Assembly: GCA_013362805.1 (NCBI GenBank)
Contig: JABFVL010000011.1
Coordinates: 1-46,087 of the forward strand
From: Mycobacteriales bacterium
Lineage (GTDB): Bacteria > Actinomycetota > Actinomycetes > Mycobacteriales > QHCE01
Direction: 5' to 3'
DNA: 46,087 bases
This document shows, piece after piece, positions 8,593 through 16,951 of this stretch (the first letter of the stretch is position 1; every line of letters starts with the position of its first letter). Position numbers and translations under genes: made by a program. Below the pieces are notes generated by a model. That model was given only the letters and a program-made list of their open reading frames with translations. It searched no databases and was not told the origin of the DNA.

Positions 8593-8632
8593 GAAAAGCC
8601 CGGGCAGTGAGTGATCACTGCCCGGGCTTTTC
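8593..8632. terminator. bidirectional intrinsic terminator
   Basis: An 18-bp perfect stem (8593-8610 with 8615-8632), GC-rich in the middle and ending in AAAA/TTTT on either side, with loop GTGA. It lies between the convergent permease and DHA2 exporter and can serve both. Confidence 0.92.
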
Positions 8633-8638
8633 ATTTTT

Positions 8639-10105
8639 CTACATGTGGCTTGGCGCCAACAGAGCCTCGGTTTCTTGAACCTTGTGCGTCGGGGTTTCGG
8701 CTGGCCGTAGGGCGAACGCGGCGACCAAGAACCCAACAAATGCGAACCCGGCGGCGATGAGGAAAGCGACGCTATAGCCATCGCGCAACGCGGTGACGGC
8801 CGCTGCCCCAGCATCTTGCTGACTGGCCGTGTAGGTCGCAGCCGTGGTGGCTAGCACGGCGAGCCCGACGGCACCACCAGCTTGCTGCGCGGTGTTGTTA
8901 AGCCCTGACGCCAATCCTTGGTCGGCCGGTTGAGCGCCGGACATGGCCATCATGATCGCCGCGGGAAGAGCAAGCCCCATCCCGGCGCCCATGATGAATA
9001 GCGTGGGCATCACGTCGATGAAGTAGTTGCCGTTTTCAGGAGCGCGGCTTAGCAGAGCCAAGCCCGCCCCCAAGCCGAACAGCCCAACCAAAAGAACTTT
9101 GTGGGCACCGAATCGAATGTTCAGCTTGGAGGCGAGGAACAGGGAAATGGCCCCAAGGGTCACTGGTGCGGGCAGGAAGGCCAGCCCGGTGCGGAGTGAG
9201 TCGAAACCTAGGACCTTTTGCAGGTAGAGAGCGTTGAGGAATTGGAATCCAAAACCGGCGGCGAAAATCATGATGACCACGATGTTGGCGGCGGAGACTT
9301 GGCGGCTGCGGAAGATGCGTAGGGGCAGCAACGGGTTTGCCGATTTGGCTTGCCGAATGAGGAAAGCGATGAGCAGGACGGCCGCCGTGGCGCCGTAGCC
9401 GAGGGACTGTCCCGTGGTGGTTTCGGGTTCGGCGAGCTGAACAATGGTGTAGATGCCGAGTGAGAGCCCGACCGTTACCAGCACCGCACCAAGAACATCG
9501 GCGCCTTTGTGCAATCCGATACCTGATTCGTTGGGCAGCCCACGCACCGCAAGCACTAGCGCGATGATTCCGATTGGCACGTTGACCCAGAAGGCACCGG
9601 TCCAGCCGATTGTTTCGGTGATGACGCCGCCCGCAATGAGCCCGATGGCCCCGCCGCCAGCGGATACGAAGCTGTAGATGCCCATCACTTTGGCCTGCTC
9701 GCCAGGTTTGGGGTACAGGCGAATAATCATCCCGAGAATGACGGCCGAGGCCAGCGCTCCACCGATTCCTTGGGCGAAGCGTCCAAGGATGAGCATCAAT
9801 GGGTTCACGGCTACCGCTGCCAGCACTGATGCGGCCGTAAACGTCACCAGTCCCGCGATAAACACTTTCTTGCTTCCGATGAGGTCGCCGAGCTTGCCGG
9901 ACAGCAAGAGCAGACCAGCGAAGGCGATGAGGTACGAGTTGACTACCCATGCCAGGCCCGATGAGGAGAAATTGAGATCTTCTTGAATGGTGGGTAGAGC
10001 CACCGTGACGATGGTTCCATCCAAGATGATCATCAGCTGCATGGCGAGCAGCACGCCTAGCGATAGCCGCCGGCTTGTGGGTTTACTCGTGACTTGGTGA
10101 GTCAT
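8639..10105 (-). CDS. DHA2-family (EmrB/QacA-type) MFS drug exporter
   Basis: 488 aa with about 14 membrane helices, the length and topology of 14-helix proton antiporters. Helix 1 carries the DHA2 signature LDGTIVTVALPTIQEDL (motif D1), followed by WVVNSYLIAFAGLLLLSGKLGDLIGSKK in two pieces (motif A) and, in helix 5, the antiporter motif around GLIAGGVITETIGWTGAFWVN. These proteins expel hydrophobic drugs or metabolites. It is divergent from an AraC regulator over a 144-bp gap and is the obvious candidate target of it. The tail is short and without added domains. Confidence 0.92.
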   Translation of the reverse strand: MTHQVTSKPTSRRLSLGVLLAMQLMIILDGTIVTVALPTIQEDLNFSSSGLAWVVNSYLIAFAGLLLLSGKLGDLIGSKKVFIAGLVTFTAASVLAAVAVNPLMLILGRFAQGIGGALASAVILGMIIRLYPKPGEQAKVMGIYSFVSAGGGAIGLIAGGVITETIGWTGAFWVNVPIGIIALVLAVRGLPNESGIGLHKGADVLGAVLVTVGLSLGIYTIVQLAEPETTTGQSLGYGATAAVLLIAFLIRQAKSANPLLPLRIFRSRQVSAANIVVIMIFAAGFGFQFLNALYLQKVLGFDSLRTGLAFLPAPVTLGAISLFLASKLNIRFGAHKVLLVGLFGLGAGLALLSRAPENGNYFIDVMPTLFIMGAGMGLALPAAIMMAMSGAQPADQGLASGLNNTAQQAGGAVGLAVLATTAATYTASQQDAGAAAVTALRDGYSVAFLIAAGFAFVGFLVAAFALRPAETPTHKVQETEALLAPSHM

Positions 10106-10249
10106 TGTCGAGTCTTCTTTCGAGAGTCGGGCTAATGCCCGGTTGATTCGGTTAAACCAAGGCTATGAAAACCAGATGAGATAACCAATGCTTCTAACTC
10201 TCGAATTGATGTCTGGTCGTATCATGATTCGGGACGATAGGATGTACGC

Positions 10250-11161
10250 ATGGATGTGCTCAGCGATACGATCGCGGCCCTGCGCACTGGTCGACCCGGC
10301 TCGGGAATGTTTGTGCGCCACGCCCCCTGGGGCCGGCGATACCCCAAAGCCGCGGGTGCGGGCTTTCACGTTGTACTGCAAGGTGCCTGTTGGTTGATTC
10401 CGCGCACCGGCGATCCGGTTCCGTTGGGCGTAGGCGACGTGGTCCTGCTGTATCTCGACGCCGGCCACGGCATCGCCGATCACCCCAACACCGAGCTTTC
10501 GGAGATCCCCAGGCCCGGCGAGCCCAGCCTGATCGAAGGTCCAGGCGCACGGAGCACCCTGCTATGCGGGGTCTACGAGTTCACCCCAGGCTGGTCCCAC
10601 CCGCTGCTCGATGAACTCCCCGAAGTGGTTCACGTGCCGGCCCGACTCGGTCACCATCCACAATTGCGGGCAGCGGTTGACCTGCTCACCCGCGAACTAG
10701 AGGACGAATCGCCTGGCCGGGACGCACTCGTGCCGTCCTTGCTGGACGCCCTGCTCATCTACACCTTGCGCGCCTGGTTCGATGAGCAATCACACGAAAC
10801 CGACGTGTCGGGTTGGGCGGCCGCTTTCCATGACCCAGCTATCACCTCGGCACTGCGAGACATTCATTCAGATCCAGCCGCCGCCTGGACCGTCGAAGAA
10901 CTTGGCAAGCGCGCCGGAATGTCACGCGCTCATTTCGCGCGTCGGTTCACCGCGCTAGTGGGCGAGCCGCCGCTGGCCTATCTCACCCGTTGGCGGATGA
11001 TCACCGCCGCGCGTCAACTTAGAGAATCAGATGCCTCGCTCGCGAATATCGCTAAGTGCGTGGGCTACACCTCTGAATACGCTTTCGCGAAAGCGTTCAA
11101 ACGCGCCCATGGGGCACCGCCTGGGCAATACCGTCGGCAGATTTTGAGCGGGGATAACTAG
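10250..11161 (+). CDS. AraC-family transcriptional regulator with cupin sensor
   Basis: 303 aa. The N-terminal half (to about residue 185) matches the cupin_6 / AraC_binding_2 sensor type (FHVVLQGACWLIP, LGVGDVVLLYLDAGHGIAD). The C-terminal 100 residues are a double helix-turn-helix of HTH_18 type (EELGKRAGMSRAHFARRF, then ANIAKCVGYTSEYAFAKAFKR, ending GAPPGQYRR). Regulators of this layout often control a divergent exporter or reductase, which fits the DHA2 gene next door. The ligand is unknown. The ATG at 10250 gives the natural start of the sensor domain. Confidence 0.9.
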   Translation: MDVLSDTIAALRTGRPGSGMFVRHAPWGRRYPKAAGAGFHVVLQGACWLIPRTGDPVPLGVGDVVLLYLDAGHGIADHPNTELSEIPRPGEPSLIEGPGARSTLLCGVYEFTPGWSHPLLDELPEVVHVPARLGHHPQLRAAVDLLTRELEDESPGRDALVPSLLDALLIYTLRAWFDEQSHETDVSGWAAAFHDPAITSALRDIHSDPAAAWTVEELGKRAGMSRAHFARRFTALVGEPPLAYLTRWRMITAARQLRESDASLANIAKCVGYTSEYAFAKAFKRAHGAPPGQYRRQILSGDN

Positions 11162-11181
11162 TCAACGGCGGCTGATGGGTT

Positions 11182-11670
11182 TCACAGGGCGCGATGCATG
11201 ATGTGCAGCCCAACCAGCCCAGCCGTTGGATGCCTGAAAGCCTCCGGCACAGTGCCGATGATGGTGAAGCCAAGCGAGGTGTACAGCGCGACCGCGTGGG
11301 CATTGGTTTCGACGACCGCGTTGAATTGCATCGCCGAGAATCCAGCTTCGCGCGCCCAGCGCAGGCTGTCTTCGCAGAGAGCTCGGCCTATTCCTTGGCC
11401 GGCGTGGGCCGGGTCGACCACATAGCTCGCGCTGGCGATGTGGGCGCCGTTGCCATCGCGGTTGTTATTCATGTGCGCTGTGCCCACCACAACACCGTCG
11501 TTATTGACCGCGACAGTTGTTCGGTTGGGTGCCATTTTGAACCAGATGTGGCGGCCCTGTTCGCTGGTCAAATCGAGCGGATAGGGGAAGGTCTCGCCGG
11601 CGCCCATAATGTCGCTGAAGAACGGCCAGATGTGGGTCCAATCGTCTTCGGTGGCATCTCTGATCAGCAT
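11182..11670 (-). CDS. GNAT-family N-acetyltransferase
   Basis: 162 aa, one complete GNAT domain. The acetyl-CoA pyrophosphate loop is visible at residues 90-97 (AGQGIGRA), preceded by ASYVVDPAH and followed by the alpha3/beta5 part ending in ALYTSLGFTIIG. The opening MLIRDATEDDWTHIWPFF is typical of the family. The closest named types are phosphinothricin or aminoacyl N-acetyltransferase-like, but the substrate cannot be read. It converges on the AraC gene with 20 bp between stops. Confidence 0.87.
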   Translation of the reverse strand: MLIRDATEDDWTHIWPFFSDIMGAGETFPYPLDLTSEQGRHIWFKMAPNRTTVAVNNDGVVVGTAHMNNNRDGNGAHIASASYVVDPAHAGQGIGRALCEDSLRWAREAGFSAMQFNAVVETNAHAVALYTSLGFTIIGTVPEAFRHPTAGLVGLHIMHRAL

Positions 11671-11691
11671 GGAGCAATGGTGTCATGCGTT

Positions 11692-12330
11692 TTAGCGTCG
11701 GCGTGCGGCAGCCGCCCGAGGCGTACTGTGCGTGCGTATCGCATCTCGGCGATTGTCTTGCCGCCCGGGGCCGCGTACCCGTCCCGGTGTCTGGGTAGCC
11801 GGTACGACGCGTCCGGCACGAGCGGTATAGCGGGTGACTCGGGCGGCGTGGCTCCCGCGAGGGGTGCGTGGTTTCACTTTACGTTCAGTGTTCACACCTT
11901 CGTGAAAACCAGCATTGGTGCTTTTTACCAGATTCGCGGCGGCTTCCGCGGTATCTGCCCCTTGTGGGTCGCTGCTGTTGACATAGCCAACAGCTATGGC
12001 TGTCAGGGCGGTGGCCGCTTGGGAAAGCGCGCCCGGTTTGCTTGGAGGTGTTTTAGTGGCGCCGAATAGTCGCGTGGCGCGTACCCATTGTTTGCCGAAC
12101 CACACGCCCGCTCCAGTGCCGACCAGTGCGGCTTGTGCGTTGTCGGGTTTGGTGTTGTCGGTTCGCACTTCGTTGTTCGCCGCTTTTCCAGGGCTGCTCA
12201 TGAGTAAATTCGCGGTGCCAATCATGAATTGTCCGCGGAGCTTGTTTACTTTCATTTTGAGATTCGCGAGGCTCTGTGCGGCTCGTTCGCCGAGGGAACT
12301 TTGTTGGGGCGGTAGTGACTTATCCGGCAT
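11692..12330 (-). CDS. uncharacterised protein with very basic C-terminal tail
   Basis: 212 aa, no recognised family. The N-terminal half is helical (SSLGERAAQSLANLKMKVNK). A central Ala/Gly-rich stretch (QAALVGTGAGVWFGKQWV; ALSQAATALTAIAVGYV) could be amphipathic or weakly membrane-associated. The last 55 residues are packed with Arg, Pro, Thr and His and would suit nucleic-acid or polyanion binding. The start at 12330 is chosen for the strong GGAAAGGAAG ribosome binding site; the open frame upstream overlaps the Csp-like gene. It follows that gene by 65 bp on the same strand, so the two may share a transcript. Confidence 0.6.
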   Translation of the reverse strand: MPDKSLPPQQSSLGERAAQSLANLKMKVNKLRGQFMIGTANLLMSSPGKAANNEVRTDNTKPDNAQAALVGTGAGVWFGKQWVRATRLFGATKTPPSKPGALSQAATALTAIAVGYVNSSDPQGADTAEAAANLVKSTNAGFHEGVNTERKVKPRTPRGSHAARVTRYTARAGRVVPATQTPGRVRGPGRQDNRRDAIRTHSTPRAAAARRR

Positions 12331-12395
12331 ATGACTTCCTTTCCTGAAATCATTCATACCGGAGTTGTCACTACCGCGAAGGGGCTCATTGGATA

Positions 12396-12803
12396 TCAAC
12401 CCAATGAGGTGAGTAGCTCCTGGCAGGCTTGGCCACATCGCCGGCACGCTTGGGCACACACTCTGCAGTGTTCGTGCATGTCGGCGTGCTCTTCACATTG
12501 GGCAGCGCAAGCTCGGCAAGCCGCGATGCATGCCTGCAGCACAGCGCGGGTGAGTGTGGGGTCATATCCGGTGTGGCGGGAGAGCACTTTCCCGGTGGTT
12601 CCGCAGATGTCTGCACAGTCCAGGTTGGTGCGGATGCAGGTGGTCAGTTCGGCGACCATATCTTCGGACAGGCAGGCATCCGCGCAGGCCGTGCAGGTTT
12701 GCGCGCAAGATATGCACTCTTCGATGCACCGCTCTAGAGCCGCGCCCTCCACGTCTCCCAGGTCAGCGGGGAAGGTTTCGAGCATTTCCGCTACGTGAGT
12801 CAT
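12396..12803 (-). CDS. csp: four-helix-bundle copper-storage protein (Csp/DUF326-like), 18 cysteines
   Basis: 135 aa containing 18 cysteines arranged in CxxxC repeats along four helices (CIEECISCAQTCTACADAC, later CIAACRACAAQC and CRVCAQACRRCGQAC), plus several His. This is the signature of cytosolic copper storage proteins (Csp3 type), whose bundle core binds many Cu(I) ions. There is no Tat or Sec signal, so a cytosolic site is expected. The ATG at 12803 follows an AGGAGG sequence; the open frame extending to 12938 has no family features. With the LpqS/CysK2/MFS operon 5.5 kb away it suggests notable copper handling in this organism. No CsoR-type operator was seen upstream. Confidence 0.9.
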   Translation of the reverse strand: MTHVAEMLETFPADLGDVEGAALERCIEECISCAQTCTACADACLSEDMVAELTTCIRTNLDCADICGTTGKVLSRHTGYDPTLTRAVLQACIAACRACAAQCEEHADMHEHCRVCAQACRRCGQACQELLTSLG

Positions 12804-12932
12804 GGCGTCCTCCTTCGCATGTATGGCTTCTCCTTTACGTTCTGCCCATTCTGGGCGTCTCGCAAGAGCCGTATTAAGTGGTGCGCGACGCGCTGACGCC
12901 TGTGGCATAAAAGACCATATGTGGTGATCCGC

Positions 12933-12954
12933 GTACACTGTGCCGCCAGTGCAC
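12933..12954. promoter_or_regulatory. inverted repeat upstream of ehu operon, candidate operator
   Basis: GTACACTG (12933-12940) and CAGTGCAC (12947-12954) form an inverted repeat with one mismatch and a 6-base spacer, 39 bp before ehuB, in the gap shared with the divergent Csp gene. No cognate regulator gene is adjacent. Confidence 0.4.
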
Positions 12955-12993
12955 TATGACAAATGCCCAAAGCAGTTTGGCGCCAAGGCGGAC

Positions 12994-13887
12994 ATGCGGA
13001 ACGAGAACACAATGCCTCCACAGTTGAGCCGACGCGCACTTCTCGCCAGCGCTGTGCTTCTCGGTGGCCTCGCGGCTACCTCATGCAGTCGCATCGCCGC
13101 CGAAGGTGAAGTAGAAGGTGGGGATCTACTCGAACGTCTGCAAGAGCGGGGCTCAGTAAAAATCGGCATCGCCAGCGAACCGCCATTTGGCTATATCAAC
13201 GACGAAGGCGACCCCACCGGAGAAGCCCCCGAAATCGCGAAAGTTATCTTCGCGCGGTTGGGGGTCGACAAAGTCATTCCAGTTCCAGTTGATTTCAGCG
13301 CGCTCATCCCGGGTCTCAAAGCGCAACTTTTCGATGTGGTCTCCGCCGGTATGTACATCAGCCCGGTGCGATGCGAACAAGTGTTGTTCTCTGACCCCGA
13401 CTATCTGATGCTCGACGCCTTCATTGTTCCCGCTGGAAATCCGTTGGGTCTTCACACATATGCCGACATCGCGAGCAAAGGCCTACAGATGGCCACTGGG
13501 CAGGCATACGCACAATACGATTACGCGCTCGCGAACGGCATTCCGAAGAACAAAATATTGGTATTGCCCGACCAAGTCGCGGGGCTGGACGCGGTCACTC
13601 AAGGCCGGGTCGCGGCATTCGCTGGCTCAAACGTCGCCGTGAGAAACGTAGTGAAGGGCAAGACTCGAGTCGCCGCAACGGCGCCTTTCCAACCCACGAT
13701 CGATGGTGAACCAGCTCTAGGCGCAGGTGGTTTCGCGTTTCGTCTCACTGAGAAAAACCTGCGTGACGCGTTCAACGCCGAACTACTTGACCTCAAACGC
13801 ACCGGAGAGCTACTCAACATTGTGCGGCCATTCGGTTTCACCGAAACGGAGATGACCGATTTGACAGCACAGGAGCTTTGCCAATGA
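12994..13887 (+). CDS. ehuB: ectoine/hydroxyectoine ABC transporter, substrate-binding lipoprotein EhuB
   Basis: 297 aa. The N-terminus carries a Tat-like SRRALLA motif and a hydrophobic core ending at a plausible lipobox (ATSC), so the mature protein is probably anchored to the outer face of the membrane. The solute-binding domain matches EhuB closely (VKIGIASEPPFGYIN, GEAPEIAKVIFARLG, SALIPGLKAQLFDVVSAGMY, RCEQVLFSDPDY). EhuB delivers ectoines to the EhuC/EhuD permease as osmoprotectant or carbon and nitrogen source. The start at 12994 follows AAGGCGG; ATG at 13012 is an alternative, and the frame open from 12940 would cover the operator-like repeat. It overlaps ehuC by 4 bp. Confidence 0.88.
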   Translation: MRNENTMPPQLSRRALLASAVLLGGLAATSCSRIAAEGEVEGGDLLERLQERGSVKIGIASEPPFGYINDEGDPTGEAPEIAKVIFARLGVDKVIPVPVDFSALIPGLKAQLFDVVSAGMYISPVRCEQVLFSDPDYLMLDAFIVPAGNPLGLHTYADIASKGLQMATGQAYAQYDYALANGIPKNKILVLPDQVAGLDAVTQGRVAAFAGSNVAVRNVVKGKTRVAATAPFQPTIDGEPALGAGGFAFRLTEKNLRDAFNAELLDLKRTGELLNIVRPFGFTETEMTDLTAQELCQ

Positions 13888-14633
13888 TGACCCGAGGCAT
13901 GTTCGAAACCTACTTCCTGCCCGGTGTCTGGATCACCATCCAAGTCACGCTGTATAGCGCGTTGATGGCGGCGGTGATCGCATTCGTTATTGGCACTATG
14001 CGCACCTCTCAGCTCTGGATTGTGCGGTTTATCTCCGGCACATACTTCGAAATTTTTCGGGGAATGTCCGCGCTGGTGTTTATGTTTTGGCTGGTCTTCT
14101 CACTGCCACTAATTTTTCAATGGCAACTCGTGCCGATGTTCGCAGGTGTGCTCGCGATGGGTCTCACCTACGGTGCCTACGGGTCGGAGATTGTGCGTGG
14201 CGCGTTGGCTGCCGTGCCCGTGGCACAACGAGAAGCTGGGCTCGCGCTCGGATTTAGCAGATTCGATCGGCTGCGTCGGATCGAAATTCCACAAGCATGG
14301 CCCGAAATGGTGCCGCCACTCAATAACCTGTTGATCGAGCTTCTGAAATGCACCGCCTTGGTATCGACAATCACCGTCGCGGATATGACATTCGCCGGGA
14401 ACTTGGTGCGTATCGGCGAAAGTGAAAGCGCTCCCATTTACACATTGTTGCTGGTCGTTTATTTCGTAATGGCATTCATCATTACTCGTGGAATGCGCGT
14501 CGTTGAGCGCCAGGCCAAGGCCGGAATTGGGCAAGCACCGCCCCGCACTAGTTTTTGGGAAAAACTTTCGCTGCGTGAACCAGGCGGCGAAGGCACTACG
14601 GGCGCTCCGTCCAAGATCGGAGGTGCCCAATGA
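13884..14633 (+). CDS. ehuC: ectoine ABC transporter permease EhuC
   Basis: 249 aa, polar amino-acid type permease (HisMQ/His-Glu-Gln family) with about five membrane helices. The EAA loop that docks on the ATPase is visible (REAGLALGFSRFDRLRRIEIPQ in two parts). ATG at 13884 overlaps the ehuB stop (ATGA) and is preceded by AGGAG at 13871-13875, so it is preferred over the TTG at 13878. A hydrophilic C-terminal extension of about 40 residues follows the last helix. It pairs with EhuD to form the channel. Confidence 0.88.
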   Translation: MMTRGMFETYFLPGVWITIQVTLYSALMAAVIAFVIGTMRTSQLWIVRFISGTYFEIFRGMSALVFMFWLVFSLPLIFQWQLVPMFAGVLAMGLTYGAYGSEIVRGALAAVPVAQREAGLALGFSRFDRLRRIEIPQAWPEMVPPLNNLLIELLKCTALVSTITVADMTFAGNLVRIGESESAPIYTLLLVVYFVMAFIITRGMRVVERQAKAGIGQAPPRTSFWEKLSLREPGGEGTTGAPSKIGGAQ

Positions 14634-15283
14634 ACTGGGAATGGGACGCGGTGCAAGATTTCATGCCGCTCTTTTGGGATGGGCTGTGGGTGACACTCAA
14701 AGCCACGTTCTGGGGCACGGTAATCGCGTTCGTATTGGGTCTCATTTGGGCCATCGCGCAACGCTCTCCATTTCGTTGGGTGCGTTGGCCGGTCAATGCC
14801 ATTACCGAGTTCATTCGCAACACCCCATTGTTGGTACAGCTCTTTTTCCTTTTCTATGTCTTGCCCGAATGGGGACCTTCTTGGTCGCCGCTGACCACGG
14901 GCATTGTCGGCCTTGGCGTTCACTTTTCCACCTACACCGCCGAGGTGTATCGGGCAGGCATTGAAGGGGTGCCCGTGGGGCAGTGGGAAGCCGCGAAGGC
15001 ACTGAGCCTTTCTCGGGTCCGCACTTGGGCGGTGGTGATATTGCCGCAGGCCATTCGCCGGATCACCCCAGCATTGGGTAACTACGTCATCGCGATGCTG
15101 AAAGATTCGCCGATGATCGCCATCATCGGCGCGCTAGACATGCTTGGCCAAGCCGAGGTGTAGAGCAACGAAACCTTTACGTCCGTGGCCTACACGGTTG
15201 TCGGTATCGCCTTCTTGGTTATTGCCTATCCGGCATCTTTGTTGGTTCGAGCTCAGGAGCGCCGTCTTGCCCGCATCAGTTGA
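14630..15283 (+). pseudogene. ehuD: ectoine ABC transporter permease EhuD interrupted by in-frame UAG
   Basis: The reading frame matches an amino-acid type ABC permease (FIRNTPLLVQLFFLFYVLPEWG in two parts; EAA loop VPVGQWEAAKALSLSRV). It meets TAG at 15161-15163, codon 178. Immediately after it the same frame stays coding for another 39 codons (SNETFTSVAYTVVGIAFLV, then IAYPASLLVRAQERR) to TGA at 15281-15283, exactly the expected C-terminus and last membrane helix, for a full length of 217 residues. A single base change (for example TAC or CAG to TAG) explains it. Translation stopping at 177 aa would lose the last helix. The neighbours ehuB, ehuC and ehuA are intact, so this could be a recent mutation, a sequencing error, or a suppressed stop. 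Confidence 0.85.
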
Positions 15284-16091
15284 CAGTCAGGAAAGCAACG
15301 GTCAAAGCCGCGCTAGTGGCGCCGAGCTGGTCAGGTTCAACAAGATCACGAAGCGGTTCGGTGACGTGAAGGTGCTCGATGAGCTGAGTTTTTCAGTCGA
15401 CACTGGTAAACACGTCACGCTGATTGGGCCTTCGGGGTCGGGTAAAACCACGATTTTGCGGTTGCTGATGACGTTGTTGACGCCTGATGAAGGGAGCATC
15501 GTTGTCGACGGGGACTATCTGACGCATCAGGAAAAGAACGGAAAACTCGTTAAACCCAGCGAAAAACATGTACGGGAAGTGCGTAAAAAAATAGGGATGG
15601 TCTTCCAGCAGTTCAACCTATTTCCCAACATGAAAGTGCTGCGGAATGTCACTGAGGCGCCTCGGCATGTTTTGGGATTGCCCAAGGACGAAGCCGTGCA
15701 CCGAGCTGAGGAACTCATCGAGCTGGTGGGCCTGTCTGAACATCTCGACAAATATCCCAGCCAACTGTCGGGTGGACAGCAGCAACGGGTCGCTATTGCC
15801 CGAGCGCTGGCGATGCGTCCTCAAGTTTTGTGCCTGGATGAAGTAACAGCCGCTCTTGACCCGGAGTTGGTGGCGGGAGTGCTGGACGTGTTGCGCGATA
15901 TCGCCCAAACGGCGGACATCACCATGTTGGTGGTAACTCACGAAATGAGTTTCGCCCGCGATATTTCAGATGCGGTGCTCATGTTTGATGCGGGCAAAAT
16001 TATTGAATCGGGGCCACCGGACAAGATCTTCACCGACCCCGAACATGGACGCACCCGCGAGTTCCTGAGCACGGTACTGCGCGGTTTGTGA
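15267..16091 (+). CDS. ehuA: ectoine ABC transporter ATP-binding protein EhuA
   Basis: 274 aa ABC ATPase. Walker A is GPSGSGKTT, the Q-loop VFQQFNLFP, the signature LSGGQQQR and Walker B/D-loop LCLDEVTAALDPE; the DEVT variant of DEPT is usual in EhuA. It energises ectoine uptake through EhuCD. The start is taken as TTG at 15267 after AGGAGC (15254-15259), which overlaps the 3' end of the full ehuD frame by 17 bp; the open frame to 15144 reads through the ehuD coding region in another phase and is not protein-like. The N-terminal roughly 20 residues before VRFNKITKRFGD are Ser/Gln-rich. Confidence 0.9.
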   Translation: MPASVDSQESNGQSRASGAELVRFNKITKRFGDVKVLDELSFSVDTGKHVTLIGPSGSGKTTILRLLMTLLTPDEGSIVVDGDYLTHQEKNGKLVKPSEKHVREVRKKIGMVFQQFNLFPNMKVLRNVTEAPRHVLGLPKDEAVHRAEELIELVGLSEHLDKYPSQLSGGQQQRVAIARALAMRPQVLCLDEVTAALDPELVAGVLDVLRDIAQTADITMLVVTHEMSFARDISDAVLMFDAGKIIESGPPDKIFTDPEHGRTREFLSTVLRGL

Positions 16092-16101
16092 CCTCGCGGA
16101 T

Positions 16102-16117
16102 GTGCGGTTCCGCGCAC
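16102..16117 (+). terminator. weak hairpin after ehuA
   Basis: GTGCG (16102-16106) pairs with CGCAC (16113-16117) 10 bp after the ehuA stop. The stem is short and no T-run follows, so this is only a possible terminator. Confidence 0.3.
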
Positions 16118-16153
16118 TAACAGCGGTTATGCGGTCGCAGGTATCGTGAAACG

Positions 16154-16711
16154 GTGACGATCGGGCATGAAAAGGATTTCGACCGCGAACGGGGTTTAAA
16201 TTCTCCGGGACGGCTGGTCTCTGAGGCTGTCAAGAAGACCACCTCAAGAATGCCTTTTCACGGGCGCCACGAAATCCGAGCCAAGCTTGCCGCTCGTTTT
16301 TCGGCATCTGACCCTGATGATGTCGCACGGTCCGAGCAAGCTTTCGACAAATTGATGCGACGTTATGTTCGGGCGCACGCCCTGCAAGCTGGAACCGCTT
16401 TCGCTTTTGCCGCCGCCGCGGGAATTGATCAATCTTTAGGAGCTTGGTCATTGCCGGTGGCCGGATATTTGACCGCGGTGGGCGTGGCTAATGCGGCAGT
16501 GACACATACCCAGCGGGACATATATCGCCGAACCACTCGCATGTTCGCTCGTGCGCAAGGTAAACCACTCAAAGCGCAGGCGGTGATGCCTGCCCTTCCC
16601 CGGGCCACAGCGACACGAGACTGGCTCGTCACGGTTGCGGGCCAAGCTGGGTTTATTGGTGCGATGGCTGCCACCGAAGTGGCGGCATTTCACAGCAGGG
16701 GGCTGTTCTAG
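16154..16711 (+). CDS. uncharacterised membrane protein
   Basis: 185 aa from GTG at 16154. No family is recognised. The first 70 residues are soluble and charged; then come about three hydrophobic stretches (ALQAGTAFAFAAAAGI, SLPVAGYLTAVGVANAAV, and near the end VTVAGQAGFIGAMAATEVA), with a basic loop (HTQRDIYRRTTRMFARAQG) between them. It stands alone between the ehu operon and thrE; no ribosome binding site is clear, so a leaderless or other start is possible. The function is unknown. Confidence 0.6.
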   Translation: MTIGHEKDFDRERGLNSPGRLVSEAVKKTTSRMPFHGRHEIRAKLAARFSASDPDDVARSEQAFDKLMRRYVRAHALQAGTAFAFAAAAGIDQSLGAWSLPVAGYLTAVGVANAAVTHTQRDIYRRTTRMFARAQGKPLKAQAVMPALPRATATRDWLVTVAGQAGFIGAMAATEVAAFHSRGLF

Positions 16712-16951
16712 GGTTCGCTCGGACGGCTTCCTAGATCTTCCTCGAGTCACTGAAGATGTTCGCGTGCTCAGTAGGCCGCTGATTCTGATGTGTGCTGTTT
16801 GTGGCGTTGTTGTGCCGAGGGTCTAGCGGCTCTACTTTTGTCCGCATTTAAGGTGTTCATGCCCTTGAGTACCACTACGTGCCCCCTCGGGTAATGTCAC
16901 AATTCGGCATGCTCATACTGGTCACAGGTGCACTGAAAGGAGGGGTTCGCT
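16712..16951. other. 240-bp gene-free stretch upstream of thrE
   Basis: No coding frame with actinobacterial character is seen here. The only clear element is the AGGAGG ribosome binding site of thrE near 16939-16944. Promoter hexamers could not be assigned with confidence. Confidence 0.5.

Noticed and set aside
9036..9950. 304-codon minus-strand frame inside the DHA2 exporter
   Set aside because: Arg/His/Pro-rich shadow in another phase of the exporter gene.
11194..12069. Plus-strand frame of 291 codons opposite the GNAT and basic-tailed genes
   Set aside because: No domain, and both opposite genes have good starts and family or codon support.
15161..15163. TAG in ehuD as pyrrolysine or programmed recoding
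   Set aside because: No pyl genes or recoding signal seen, and permeases of this family have no such residue; a mutation or sequence error is simpler.
15144..15266. Upstream extension of ehuA to ATG 15144
   Set aside because: It lies in the ehuD reading region in another phase, gives an unnatural Trp/Arg/Pro-rich stretch, and TTG 15267 has AGGAGC in front.
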